Below the pieces are notes generated by a model. The model did not search any database. It was not told the origin of the DNA and worked only from the letters and a program-made list of their open reading frames with translations. From JACKNG01 sp050184115 (GTDB taxonomy: Bacteria; Pseudomonadota; Gammaproteobacteria; Ga0077536): a DNA stretch of 64,000 nt. Both the position numbers and the translations under genes were made by a program. This document shows, piece by piece, positions 56,441-64,000 of this stretch (the stretch's first letter is position 1; each line of letters begins with the position of its first letter). The stretch covers positions 124,001 through 188,000 of the forward strand of contig JBFXAQ010000010.1 of the NCBI GenBank assembly GCA_050184115.1. The letters are read 5' to 3'.

Positions 56441-57022
56441 TTCAGCGAGAACATCGCGACCGGCCTCGCGAAGCAATCGAGTGAGCGCAATCAATGGCAG
56501 CCCGGTGAGGGCAGTCGGGTCGTCACCCTCGATGCGCTCGAACAGCACGATGCCCAGCCCCTCAGCCTTGAAGCTCCCGGCACAATCGTAGGGTTCCTCG
56601 GTATCGAGATACGTGGTGATTTCGGCGATCCCGAGGGTGCGAAAGTGCACCGTGCATGGAACGACAGCCGAACACCGCGCGCCGCTCTCGGCATCGCAAA
56701 TGCACACCGCGGTCTGGAACACCACGGCCCGGCCCGATGCCGCCACGAGTTGCTGGATGGCCGCCGCGCGATGACCCGGCTTGCCGAGCAAGCGTCCATC
56801 GTTGACGGCGACCTGGTCGCTGCCGATGACCAGGCCATGATCGAGATCTGCGGCAATGACGCCCGCCTTGGTCTCGGCCAGCCGGCGCGCCAGCGCCACG
56901 GGCGATTCGCCCGCCTGGGGGCGCTCGTCGATCTCCGGCGCCCGGCATTCGAAGGGCAGGCGCAGGCGCGCGAGCAGGTCCCTGCGATACCTCGAGGAGG
57001 AGGCGAGGATGAGAGGGGTCAC
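56423..57022 (-). CDS. Maf-like nucleotide pyrophosphatase (YceF type)
   Basis: Maf/HAM1-fold pyrophosphatase of 199 aa. The family motif is LILASSSRYRRDLLARLRLPF; KAGVIAADLDHGLVIGSDQV has the catalytic acid. E. coli YceF, which this resembles in place and sequence, hydrolyses 7-methyl-GTP. The start is a GTG at 57022. It sits opposite to its neighbours, converging on sppA and divergent from yceD. Confidence 0.9.
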   Translation of the reverse strand: MTPLILASSSRYRRDLLARLRLPFECRAPEIDERPQAGESPVALARRLAETKAGVIAADLDHGLVIGSDQVAVNDGRLLGKPGHRAAAIQQLVAASGRAVVFQTAVCICDAESGARCSAVVPCTVHFRTLGIAEITTYLDTEEPYDCAGSFKAEGLGIVLFERIEGDDPTALTGLPLIALTRLLREAGRDVLAELQADS

Positions 57023-57108
57023 GCGCCGTGCCGGGGCGGCGGGCGAGTACCGCTGGTCGCCGGCAAAATCGGGTTCAAATGATTGATGCTCTAAGTGAAA
57101 TCTTGCCC

Positions 57109-57114
57109 TATAAT
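57109..57114 (+). promoter_or_regulatory. Consensus -10 box for yceD-rpmF
   Basis: TATAAT at 57109-57114 with the yceD ATG only 11 bp downstream; the leader would be about 5 nt. No -35 at 17 bp is clear. Confidence 0.45.
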
Positions 57115-57125
57115 ACGCCGCCCCG

Positions 57126-57644
57126 ATGGCCCCCAGACTCCCCTCCGCAGTGGATTATCGTCGGCTGCTCGCAGACGGCGGGTGGCTGTCGGGCGAAATC
57201 GCGGCAAGCGACCTGGCACGCGTCGGTGGCAATTTTCGCCTCACCGCCCCGGTCAGCGCCGAACTGCGCCTGCGCCGCGACGACCGCGGGCGCGTGGTCG
57301 TCGAAGGAACGTATACCGCCGGGTTGGAAGCGCGCTGCCAGCGCTGCCTGGAATGGATGCGGCTGGAACTGCGCGGTCAGCTCGATCTGGTCCTAGGAGA
57401 CCCTGACATCGGCCCGCCGACCCTCGACGACGAAGACCTCGTCCTGGTCAGCGACGGCAAGCTGGCCGTGTGGGACCTGATTGAAGACGAGCTGCTGTTG
57501 GGCAGCCCGATGATCCCGCTGCATCCCGAGCGCGACTGTGCCGGACGCGAAGCGGGAAAGGCGCTTGCGGATGGAGACGCGCGCCACAAACCTTTCGCCG
57601 CCTTGGGCGCCATGCTCGACGCGCGACGAGACGAAGACTTTTGA
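57126..57644 (+). CDS. yceD: DUF177/YceD family protein
   Basis: Protein of 172 aa of the YceD (DUF177) family, linked to 23S rRNA maturation by its steady place before rpmF. Visible are a basic N-terminus (PRLPSAVDYRRLL), the CQRCLE motif with two cysteines (ARCQRCLEWMRLEL), and DLIEDELLLGSPMIPLHP near the end. The start ATG is 11 bp after a TATAAT, leaving no room for a ribosome site. rpmF follows 24 nt later. Confidence 0.88.
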   Translation: MAPRLPSAVDYRRLLADGGWLSGEIAASDLARVGGNFRLTAPVSAELRLRRDDRGRVVVEGTYTAGLEARCQRCLEWMRLELRGQLDLVLGDPDIGPPTLDDEDLVLVSDGKLAVWDLIEDELLLGSPMIPLHPERDCAGREAGKALADGDARHKPFAALGAMLDARRDEDF

Positions 57645-57668
57645 ACGACGCTTGGAGTCGAGATTGAC

Positions 57669-57845
57669 ATGGCCGTACAACAGAACAAGTCAACCCCGTC
57701 GCGCCGCGGCATGCGCCGCTCGCACGACGGCCTGAAAAAGCCGACCCTGTCGGAGGACTCGACCACCGGAGAAACCCATCGCCGCCACCACATCAGTGCC
57801 GATGGCTACTACCGTGGCAAGAAGGTCCTGCCCGACGCCGAGTAA
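57669..57845 (+). CDS. rpmF: 50S ribosomal protein bL32
   Basis: Ribosomal protein bL32, 58 aa, reading MAVQQNKSTPSRRGMRRSHD at the start, the conserved family N-terminus. The C-terminal region has HHISADGYYRGKKVL. It lacks the four-Cys zinc ribbon found in some bL32 proteins, as usual for gammaproteobacteria. It is the standard neighbour between yceD and plsX. The stop is TAA at 57843. Confidence 0.96.
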   Translation: MAVQQNKSTPSRRGMRRSHDGLKKPTLSEDSTTGETHRRHHISADGYYRGKKVLPDAE

Positions 57846-57938
57846 ACGCCAGGTGCCGCGGCAGGCCATGGCCCGCCGCACCCGCCATCCACGATCGCGT
57901 GGCGCCCGCGCGTCCACGGGGATTCGGCCGCTCTCACA

Positions 57939-58961
57939 GTGACCATTCGCATCAGTATCGACGCCATGGGCGGTGACTTCGGCCCAGAAGTCACCGTTGC
58001 GGCGGCCGCACGTGCGTTGGCCCGGCACGACAGACTGGAACTCGTCCTCATCGGCGACGAGACCCGCGTGCTACCCGAACTGTCGCGACACGGGCTCGTA
58101 CACCATGCCCGAGCGAGCTTCGAGCATGCGCCGCAGGTAGTGGAAATGCACGAACGTCCCTCGGCAGCCCTGCGCGGCAAGCGCGAATCGTCGATGCGCC
58201 ATGCCATCGACAAGGTACGGGCAGGGGAGGCGGCCGCCAGCGTCAGCGCCGGCAATACCGGCGCATTGATGGCGATCGCACGATTCGTCTTGAAGACGCT
58301 GCCTGGCATCGACCGGCCCGCAATCTGCTCGAGCCTGCCGGGTCTCGGGCAACCCACCCACATGCTCGATCTCGGCGCCAACGTCGATTCGAGCTCGGCG
58401 GAGTTGTTCCGCTTCGCTGCCATGGGCGCCGTGCTCGCCGAAGCCGTCGACAATCGCTCACGTCCGCGCGTCGCACTGCTCAACGTCGGCGAGGAAGAGA
58501 TCAAAGGCAACGATCGCGTAAAGCAGACAGCACTGTTGCTGGAACAAAGCCCCCTGAACTACGTCGGATTCGCCGAGGGCAACGACATCTTCTCAGGCAA
58601 GTTCGACGTCATCGTGTGCGATGGCTTCGTTGGCAACGTCGCGCTCAAGGCCAGCGAAGGCGTCGCCCGCATGTTGACCGAGATTGCCCGCCAGGAATTC
58701 AAGCGCAACCTGCTGACGAAACTTGGCGCCTTGTGCGCGCTGCCTGCACTCAAGGGCCTGCGTAATCGCGCTGATCCGCGCCGCTACAACGGTGCCAGCC
58801 TGGTCGGTCTGCGGGGTACGGTGATCAAGAGTCACGGCAGCGCGGACGTATTGTCATTCACCCATGCCATCGACGTCGCCATCGTGGAGGCTGAGAAGGC
58901 GGTGCCGGAGCGCATCAGCCATCTGCTCGAGAACATGCTCGAAATCGGCGAAGAAACCTGA
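57939..58961 (+). CDS. plsX: Phosphate acyltransferase PlsX
   Basis: Acyl-ACP:phosphate acyltransferase of 340 aa that makes acyl-phosphate for phospholipid synthesis. The N-terminal SIDAMGGDFGPEVTVAAA and the AGNTGALMA and LLNVGEEEIKGND segments are typical, as is VCDGFVGNVALKASEG. The start is a GTG at 57939, 93 nt after rpmF. The TGA overlaps the ATG of fabD by one base. Confidence 0.95.
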   Translation: MTIRISIDAMGGDFGPEVTVAAAARALARHDRLELVLIGDETRVLPELSRHGLVHHARASFEHAPQVVEMHERPSAALRGKRESSMRHAIDKVRAGEAAASVSAGNTGALMAIARFVLKTLPGIDRPAICSSLPGLGQPTHMLDLGANVDSSSAELFRFAAMGAVLAEAVDNRSRPRVALLNVGEEEIKGNDRVKQTALLLEQSPLNYVGFAEGNDIFSGKFDVIVCDGFVGNVALKASEGVARMLTEIARQEFKRNLLTKLGALCALPALKGLRNRADPRRYNGASLVGLRGTVIKSHGSADVLSFTHAIDVAIVEAEKAVPERISHLLENMLEIGEET

Positions 58962-59926
58962 TGCCCACGGACCAACAGCTTTCCCAATTAGCCTTCGTCT
59001 TCCCAGGCCAGGGGTCGCAGACCGTCGGCATGATGAATGCCATGGCCGACGGTTTCGCACTGGTGCGACAGCGCTTCGCGGTCGCATCCGAAGTTCTCGG
59101 CTTCGATCTGTGGGACCTCGTCGCGAACGGCCCCGAGGAGCGCCTCAACAGCACACAGAACACGCAACCGGCGCTGCTCGCGGCCAGTGTCGCGACATGG
59201 GATGCGTGGCTCGATTGCGGTGGACCACGCCCAGCCATGATGGCCGGGCACAGCTTCGGTGAATACACGGCCCTTGTGTGCGCCGGTGCGCTGGACTACG
59301 CCACCGCGGTCGCGCTCGTCGCCGACCGCGGTCGCTACATGCAGGACGCGGTACCGCAGGGCGAGGGCGCCATGGCCGCGATCCTCGGCCTGGATGGGAC
59401 AACCATCGACTCCGTGTGCGCCGAGGCTGCCGACGCTGGCGGTACATGTAGCGCCGCCAACCTCAACGCTCCGGGACAGATCGTGATTGCTGGTAGCCGC
59501 GACGCCGTCGCGCGCGCCTGCGACCTGGCCACTGCCCAAGGTGCCAAGCGCGCCATGACATTGCCGGTCAGCGTACCGGCGCATTGCGCACTCATGCGAC
59601 CAGCCGCCACTCGACTGGCCGAGCGCCTGGCCGGAGTCGCGTTTGCCGCACCGGACACCACCATCGTGCACAACGTCGATCTCGGCACCTATCGCGACGC
59701 GAATGCGATCCGTAACGCGTTGGTCGGCCAGCTTCATTCGCCGGTACGTTGGATCGAAACCATCGAGCGCTTCGGCGCCGAAGGCATAACGCGTATTTGC
59801 GAATGCGGCCCTGGCAAGGTGCTGGGTGCGCTGATCAAACGCATCGACCGCAACATCGCCTGCAGCTCGCTGGCCGACCCCGATACTCTCCGCGCAACGG
59901 TCAGTGAACTCGCGACAGGAGGATAG
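58961..59926 (+). CDS. fabD: Malonyl-CoA:ACP transacylase
   Basis: Transacylase of 321 aa loading malonyl onto acyl carrier protein. The N-terminal FVFPGQGSQTVGMM is typical. The active Ser98 lies in GHSFGEY, where the usual Leu after Ser is Phe. A later LPVSVPAHCALMRPAA holds the catalytic His. It is coupled to plsX and followed by fabG. Confidence 0.95.
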   Translation: MPTDQQLSQLAFVFPGQGSQTVGMMNAMADGFALVRQRFAVASEVLGFDLWDLVANGPEERLNSTQNTQPALLAASVATWDAWLDCGGPRPAMMAGHSFGEYTALVCAGALDYATAVALVADRGRYMQDAVPQGEGAMAAILGLDGTTIDSVCAEAADAGGTCSAANLNAPGQIVIAGSRDAVARACDLATAQGAKRAMTLPVSVPAHCALMRPAATRLAERLAGVAFAAPDTTIVHNVDLGTYRDANAIRNALVGQLHSPVRWIETIERFGAEGITRICECGPGKVLGALIKRIDRNIACSSLADPDTLRATVSELATGG

Positions 59927-59930
59927 GAAC

Positions 59931-60671
59931 GTGAGTACACCACACATCGCCATCGTCACCGGCGCGAGCCGCGGTATCGGACTGGCCACGGCCCGCGCCC
60001 TCGCCGCAGCAGGCTTCGACATCGTCGGCACCGCGACCGGCCAGGCCGGCCTCGACGCCATCACCTCCGCACTCGACGACAGCGGGCGGCTGCGAGCCGC
60101 CATCCAGCTCGACGTCACGGATGCCGCATCCATCGAGGCTTTTTTTGCCAGGCTCGACGAAGCGGGTCTCGTCCCGCTCGTACTCGTCAACAACGCGGGC
60201 GTCACGCGCGACAACCTCCTCCTGCGCATGAAGGACGAGGAATGGTCAACCGTGATGCGGGCGAACCTCGATGCCGTGTTTGCGCTCACGCGTCGCGTCC
60301 TGCGCGGCATGCTCAAGGCCCGTTTCGGCCGTATCATCAATGTCACTTCGGTCGTCGGCATTTCGGGCAACGCGGGCCAGGCGAATTACGCCGCGGCGAA
60401 AGCCGGTGTGATCGGTTTCAGCAAGTCGTTGGCACAGGAGATCGCCAATCGGGGTATTACCGTCAACGCCGTGGCGCCCGGTTTCATCGACACCGACATG
60501 ACGCGCAAGCTCACCGACGATCAGCAAGACGCGACTCTCGCTCGCATCCCCATGGGACGCATGGGCACGGCAGATGAAATCGCTGCCACGATCGTCTTTC
60601 TTGCCAGCGACGGCGCGGCCTACATCACCGGCGAAACCATCCACGTCAATGGCGGCATGTACATGGCATGA
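59931..60671 (+). CDS. fabG: 3-oxoacyl-[ACP] reductase
   Basis: NADPH-dependent SDR of 246 aa. TGASRGIGLATARALA is the cofactor motif and the active site is in SVVGISGNAGQANYAAAKAG (Ser, Tyr, Lys). FIDTDMT and GETIHVNGGMYMA are typical FabG tails. The GTG start at 59931 has a perfect AGGAGG site 8 nt before it. It lies 4 nt after fabD. Confidence 0.95.
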   Translation: MSTPHIAIVTGASRGIGLATARALAAAGFDIVGTATGQAGLDAITSALDDSGRLRAAIQLDVTDAASIEAFFARLDEAGLVPLVLVNNAGVTRDNLLLRMKDEEWSTVMRANLDAVFALTRRVLRGMLKARFGRIINVTSVVGISGNAGQANYAAAKAGVIGFSKSLAQEIANRGITVNAVAPGFIDTDMTRKLTDDQQDATLARIPMGRMGTADEIAATIVFLASDGAAYITGETIHVNGGMYMA

Positions 60672-60757
60672 ATGCCTGCTCGATCGGCGTAATATTGCGC
60701 CGCCATCGAGCCAGTAATTCGATGTTTTTAAAGTCGAATTCACGCGCAAAACGCGTG

Positions 60758-60785
60758 TTTGCTTGCGATTTGAACCGTTTACACT
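60758..60785 (+). promoter_or_regulatory. acpP: acpP promoter and upstream hairpin
   Basis: TTTGCT (60758-60763), 16-bp spacer, TACACT (60780-60785), about 55 bp before the acpP ATG. Just upstream is the hairpin CACGCG-N5-CGCGTG (60741-60757), which may end the fabG transcript or bind a regulator. Confidence 0.45.
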
Positions 60786-60839
60786 AAACTAACACCCGCC
60801 GCCGAACTGGCGGCACCAATCTGGGAGGAATTTCAGCCG

Positions 60840-61079
60840 ATGAGCAGCGTTGAAGAACGTGTCAAGAAGATCGTCGTCGAACAGTTGGGCGTAAAAGAAG
60901 AAGAAGTCACCAACGAAGCATCCTTCGTCGACGACCTGGGCGCCGATTCCCTGGACACTGTCGAACTCGTCATGGCACTGGAAGAAGAATTCAAGACTGA
61001 AATTCCGGACGAGGAAGCCGAGAAGATCACGACCGTCCAGCAGGCCATCGATTACATCAACGAACACCTGGAATCCTGA
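60840..61079 (+). CDS. acpP: Acyl carrier protein
   Basis: ACP, 79 aa, the acyl carrier of fatty acid synthesis. The phosphopantetheine-bearing Ser37 is in GADSLDTVEL. It is highly acidic (VKKIVVEQLGVKEEEV onward). The ribosome site is GGGAGGA. A strong promoter and an intrinsic terminator flank it, so it can be expressed far above its neighbours, as is usual for ACP. Confidence 0.97.
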   Translation: MSSVEERVKKIVVEQLGVKEEEVTNEASFVDDLGADSLDTVELVMALEEEFKTEIPDEEAEKITTVQQAIDYINEHLES

Positions 61080-61100
61080 ACACACTAACCGGAACTAGAC

Positions 61101-61140
61101 AAGGCCGCGATTCGTCAATGAAGCGCGGCCTTTTCCTTTT
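61101..61140 (+). terminator. Intrinsic terminator after acpP
   Basis: AAGGCCGCG (61101-61109) pairs with CGCGGCCTT (61124-61132), followed by TTTTCCTTTT. It is a textbook Rho-independent terminator, likely leaky so that fabF is still read. Confidence 0.8.
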
Positions 61141-61171
61141 CTGGGCGCTCAATATCTAAGGAACTTTCAAG

Positions 61172-62407
61172 TTGACGCACCGCGTTGTAGTCACGGGCCT
61201 CGGCCTCGTCGCGCCGAACGGTAACAGTGCCAGCGCCTCCTGGCAGAACACGCTGAACGGCGTGAGTGGCATCGGACCAATCACGGTGTTCGACGCTTCG
61301 GGCTTCTCCACTCGTATCGCCGGCGAAATCAAGGATTTCGACGTCACCCGGTACGTTTCGGCCAAGGACGCACGCAAGATGGACCCGTTCATCCACTATG
61401 GTCTGGCTGCTTCGATCCAGGCTATCGAGGATGCCGGCCTCGAGATCACCGAGGCCAACGCCAGGCGCATCGGCACGATCATCGGTTCCGGCATCGGCGG
61501 CCTGCCGGGCATCGAGAAGGGTTACCAGTCCTTCCTCGACGGCGGTCCGCGTCGCATTTCGCCGTTCTTCGTCCCGAGCAACATCATCAACATGATCGCG
61601 GGCAACCTGTCGATCAAGTATGGCATCAAGGGTCCCAATTACGCGGTCGTCTCGGCGTGTTCGACGGGGGCCCATTGCATCGGGCTGGCCGCACGCACGA
61701 TCGAACGCGGCGAGCAGGACGTCATCATCGCAGGCGGCGCCGAGTTCGCCACCTGTCCGACCGGCATCGGCGGCTTCGCGTCGGCCAAGGCCCTGTCTAC
61801 GCGCAACGACGATCCCACGGCGGCCAGCCGGCCGTGGGACGCGGAACGCGATGGTTTCGTGCTCAGCGACGGCGCCGGTGTGGTCGTGCTCGAATCGTTG
61901 GAACACGCGCAGGCGCGCGGCGCGAACATCTACGCCGAACTCGCCGGCTTCGCCATGAACAGCGATGCCTACCACATGACGGCGCCGTCGCCGAACGGCG
62001 AGGGCGCGGCTGACTGCATGCGCATGGCACTCGCCGACGCGAAACTAGACATCAAGGACGTGCACTACATCAACGCGCACGGCACTTCGACGCCGGCGGG
62101 TGACAAGGCCGAAACCGACGCGGTGAAGGCGCTGTTCGGTGACCACGCCTACAAGCTTGCGATGAGTTCGACCAAGTCGATGGTCGGTCATATGCTGGGC
62201 GCGGCCGGCGGCGCGGAAGCGGTCTACTCGATTCTCGCCATCCGCGACCAGGTGGCGCCACCGACCATCAACCTGACCACCCCCGATCCGGAATGCGATC
62301 TCGACTACGTGCCCAATGTCGCGCGCGAGATGGAAATCAGGGTCGCACTGTCGAATTCGTTCGGTTTCGGTGGCACCAACGGCACGCTGGTGTTCACCCG
62401 CTTCTGA
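61172..62407 (+). CDS. fabF: 3-oxoacyl-[ACP] synthase II
   Basis: Condensing enzyme of 411 aa. The active-site Cys163 is in VVSACSTGAHC, and the two His are in NAHGTSTPAGD and SMVGHMLGAAGG. The start is a TTG at 61172 (TTG-ACG-CAC); no ATG is near, and AAGGA lies 8 nt upstream. Length and motifs are typical. It lies 32 nt past the acpP terminator. Confidence 0.95.
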   Translation: MTHRVVVTGLGLVAPNGNSASASWQNTLNGVSGIGPITVFDASGFSTRIAGEIKDFDVTRYVSAKDARKMDPFIHYGLAASIQAIEDAGLEITEANARRIGTIIGSGIGGLPGIEKGYQSFLDGGPRRISPFFVPSNIINMIAGNLSIKYGIKGPNYAVVSACSTGAHCIGLAARTIERGEQDVIIAGGAEFATCPTGIGGFASAKALSTRNDDPTAASRPWDAERDGFVLSDGAGVVVLESLEHAQARGANIYAELAGFAMNSDAYHMTAPSPNGEGAADCMRMALADAKLDIKDVHYINAHGTSTPAGDKAETDAVKALFGDHAYKLAMSSTKSMVGHMLGAAGGAEAVYSILAIRDQVAPPTINLTTPDPECDLDYVPNVAREMEIRVALSNSFGFGGTNGTLVFTRF

Positions 62408-62452
62408 GCGCGCGCGACACCCCGGCGTCGTACGTCCCGGCGGCGCACCGGC

Positions 62453-63274
62453 ATGATCCTCGTCGACGGTATCGCCACAACTGCCATCGAGGCCACTGAC
62501 CGTGGCCTGGCATACGGCGATGGCCTGTTCGAAACCATCGCCTGGTTGGATGGCAGGGCGCTGGCACTCGACGCGCACCTTGCGCGCCTGAGCCGGGATG
62601 CCCGACGCCTCGGGATCGAGGCTCCGAATGGACAGGTGCTGGCCAACGAGCTCCGGCGTCTCGGCCGTCATCGCGACCGGGGCGTCATCAAGATCATCGT
62701 CACCCGCGGCAGTGGCGGGCGCGGCTACCGCGACACTCGAACTGGCGCGGCCCGCCGGATCGTCAGCATCCATGCGTGGCCCGAGCTGCCTGCCCTGGAC
62801 GCCACGCTGAGTGCCTTCCTGTGCCGGCATCCCATCAGCAGCAATCCGGTCACGGCCGGGATCAAGCACCTCAACCGTCTCGACCAGGTCATGGCCAGCC
62901 GGGAGTGGCCGGGTGACGACTGTTTCGAGGGCCTCATGCGTGATGGCGCGGGTCACCTCGTCGAGGGTACGCGGAGCAACATCTTTCTGTGTCGCGGTGA
63001 CATCCTGGTGACACCGTCACTCGAGATGGGCGGTGTCGCAGGGGTGGTGCGTGCGGCCGTGCTGGAGATTGCGCCCGAGCTAGGGTTGCGCTGCGAGGTC
63101 CGCAACATCGCCGTCGACGAACTGGCGCAAGCCGACGAACTCTTCGTGACCAATTCGATCATCGGCCTGCGCAGCATTACCGACGTGCGCGGGGACGAGC
63201 GCTGGTGCTATGCCACGGTTGCGCGCGCACGCGCACTGGCCGACCGATTACGCGAGGCGGGCGTAACGCCGTGA
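62453..63274 (+). CDS. pabC: Aminodeoxychorismate lyase
   Basis: Fold-type IV PLP enzyme of 273 aa that makes p-aminobenzoate for folate. ATDRGLAYGDGLFET is the N-terminal signature, the PLP Lys is in AGIKHLNRLDQV, and EGTRSNIFL and NSIIGLRSITDV match the family. The ATG is 46 nt past fabF. The TGA overlaps the GTG of mltG (GTGA), an order conserved in this cluster. Confidence 0.92.
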   Translation: MILVDGIATTAIEATDRGLAYGDGLFETIAWLDGRALALDAHLARLSRDARRLGIEAPNGQVLANELRRLGRHRDRGVIKIIVTRGSGGRGYRDTRTGAARRIVSIHAWPELPALDATLSAFLCRHPISSNPVTAGIKHLNRLDQVMASREWPGDDCFEGLMRDGAGHLVEGTRSNIFLCRGDILVTPSLEMGGVAGVVRAAVLEIAPELGLRCEVRNIAVDELAQADELFVTNSIIGLRSITDVRGDERWCYATVARARALADRLREAGVTP

Positions 63275-64000
63275 AAGCCGTCCTGCGCGCCTTGTTACCC
63301 GGCCTGGTGGTGATGCTGGCGGCGGCCGGCGTCGCCGTCGGGTTCGTCACGCGCGAGATCGAGCGTGTACTGATCACGCCGTTCACGGTCACGGCGCCGG
63401 CGTTGTTCCAGGTCGCCCGTGGCCAGGGTGTCGGACAGGTCGCACGTGCCCTGGAGATGGACGGCTGGGTTACCGATCATCGCCTGTTCGCGTGGCACAC
63501 CCGCCTGGCCGGGCTGGCCGGCCGGTTGCAGGCGGGCACGTACGAGATTCTCCCGGGGGACACCCTGGCCGAGCTGCTACGCAAACTGCGCGTCGGCGAA
63601 ACAAAGGTCTTTACCGTGCGCTTCATCGAAGGCACGCGCTTCGGCGATGTCCGCGAGGCGCTTGACCATGCCGTCGGTGTCGTTCATGAAATCCGTACGA
63701 TGAACGACGCCGAGATCCTCGCGGCACTCGACGTCGACGAAGCTTCTCCCGAAGGCATCTTCTTTCCGGCCACCTACCACTTCGACTACGGCACGCGCGA
63801 CCTCGAAATCCTCACCCGTGCCGCGCGCCGCATGCGTGGGGAACTCGAGCGGGCGTGGGCCCGCCGCGCCGGCGATCTGCCTTACCGAATCCCCTACGAA
63901 GTACTCATCATGGCGTCGATCATCGAGAAGGAAACCGGCGTGGCGAGCGAGCGCGAGGAGATCGCCGGTGTTTTCGTGCGACGTCTTACGCTGGGCATGA
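63271..64000 (+). CDS. mltG: Endolytic transglycosylase MltG, 3' part cut by window edge
   Basis: Inner-membrane enzyme that cuts nascent glycan strands. The frame starts with a GTG at 63271 overlapping the pabC stop and is open at 64000, with 243 residues visible. An N-terminal membrane segment is clear (LLPGLVVMLAAAGVAVGF), then a LysM-like region (LQAGTYEILPGDTLAELL). The catalytic Glu219 lies in IMASIIEKETGV. The C-terminus is missing. Confidence 0.93.
   Translation, partial: MKAVLRALLPGLVVMLAAAGVAVGFVTREIERVLITPFTVTAPALFQVARGQGVGQVARALEMDGWVTDHRLFAWHTRLAGLAGRLQAGTYEILPGDTLAELLRKLRVGETKVFTVRFIEGTRFGDVREALDHAVGVVHEIRTMNDAEILAALDVDEASPEGIFFPATYHFDYGTRDLEILTRAARRMRGELERAWARRAGDLPYRIPYEVLIMASIIEKETGVASEREEIAGVFVRRLTLGM

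Overview
The window is GC-rich chromosomal DNA of a gammaproteobacterium. The evidence is conserved gene order typical of that class: nadB divergent from rpoE-rseA-rseB-mucD, followed by lepA-lepB-DUF4845-rnc-era-recO-pdxJ-acpS; smc-zipA-ligA; and rne divergent from rluC-HAD-sppA, then maf, yceD-rpmF-plsX-fabD-fabG-acpP-fabF-pabC-mltG. A PEP-CTERM protein implies an exosortase elsewhere in the genome. No genus can be named from sequence reading alone. No rRNA, tRNA, CRISPR array, prophage or insertion sequence was seen.

Layout. 1-14.5 kb is the accessory and catabolic part. It holds a CurA-type reductase (cut by the left edge), a Baeyer-Villiger-type flavoprotein, a MoxR ATPase/VWA pair, an AcuI-type acrylyl-CoA reductase, a PEP-CTERM protein, a FadJ-like beta-oxidation enzyme, a RES/Xre toxin-antitoxin pair, a MaoC hydratase plus acyl-CoA dehydrogenase, a class III aminotransferase and a GntR regulator. 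14.5-24 kb is a long minus-strand run, in transcription order: glycosyltransferase, LAB_N protein, lptF, metH, asnS, an MTH1187-family protein, and an acyl-CoA synthetase. 24-28 kb holds a PduO-type cobalamin adenosyltransferase, a retropepsin-like protease, thrH, and the coupled queF-cysZ-gluQ operon. 28-36 kb is smc-zipA-ligA facing a diguanylate cyclase. 36-49 kb is the nadB and rpoE-to-acpS region. 49-64 kb is prfC, rne/rluC, and the fatty-acid and peptidoglycan cluster, cut inside mltG at the right edge.

How the genes relate. The left part looks like a short/branched acyl-CoA oxidation neighbourhood. metH and the adenosyltransferase show use of B12. queF and gluQ are two steps of queuosine metabolism. 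The rpoE block is an envelope-stress circuit, and a sigma-E-like promoter lies in front of rpoE. Translational coupling by ATGA, GTGA or TTGA stop/start overlaps is common, and GTG/TTG starts are frequent.

Most notable points: LigA has lost its tetracysteine zinc finger; a sigma-54-type promoter sits in front of the diguanylate cyclase gene; a G10 homopolymer lies inside recO; palindromic GGTGTCAGACACC repeats occur near 2.6 kb; and an 80%-AT module bounded by an inverted repeat lies beside the PEP-CTERM gene. I saw no clear, wholly new multi-gene system; the strongest leads are single-locus oddities.
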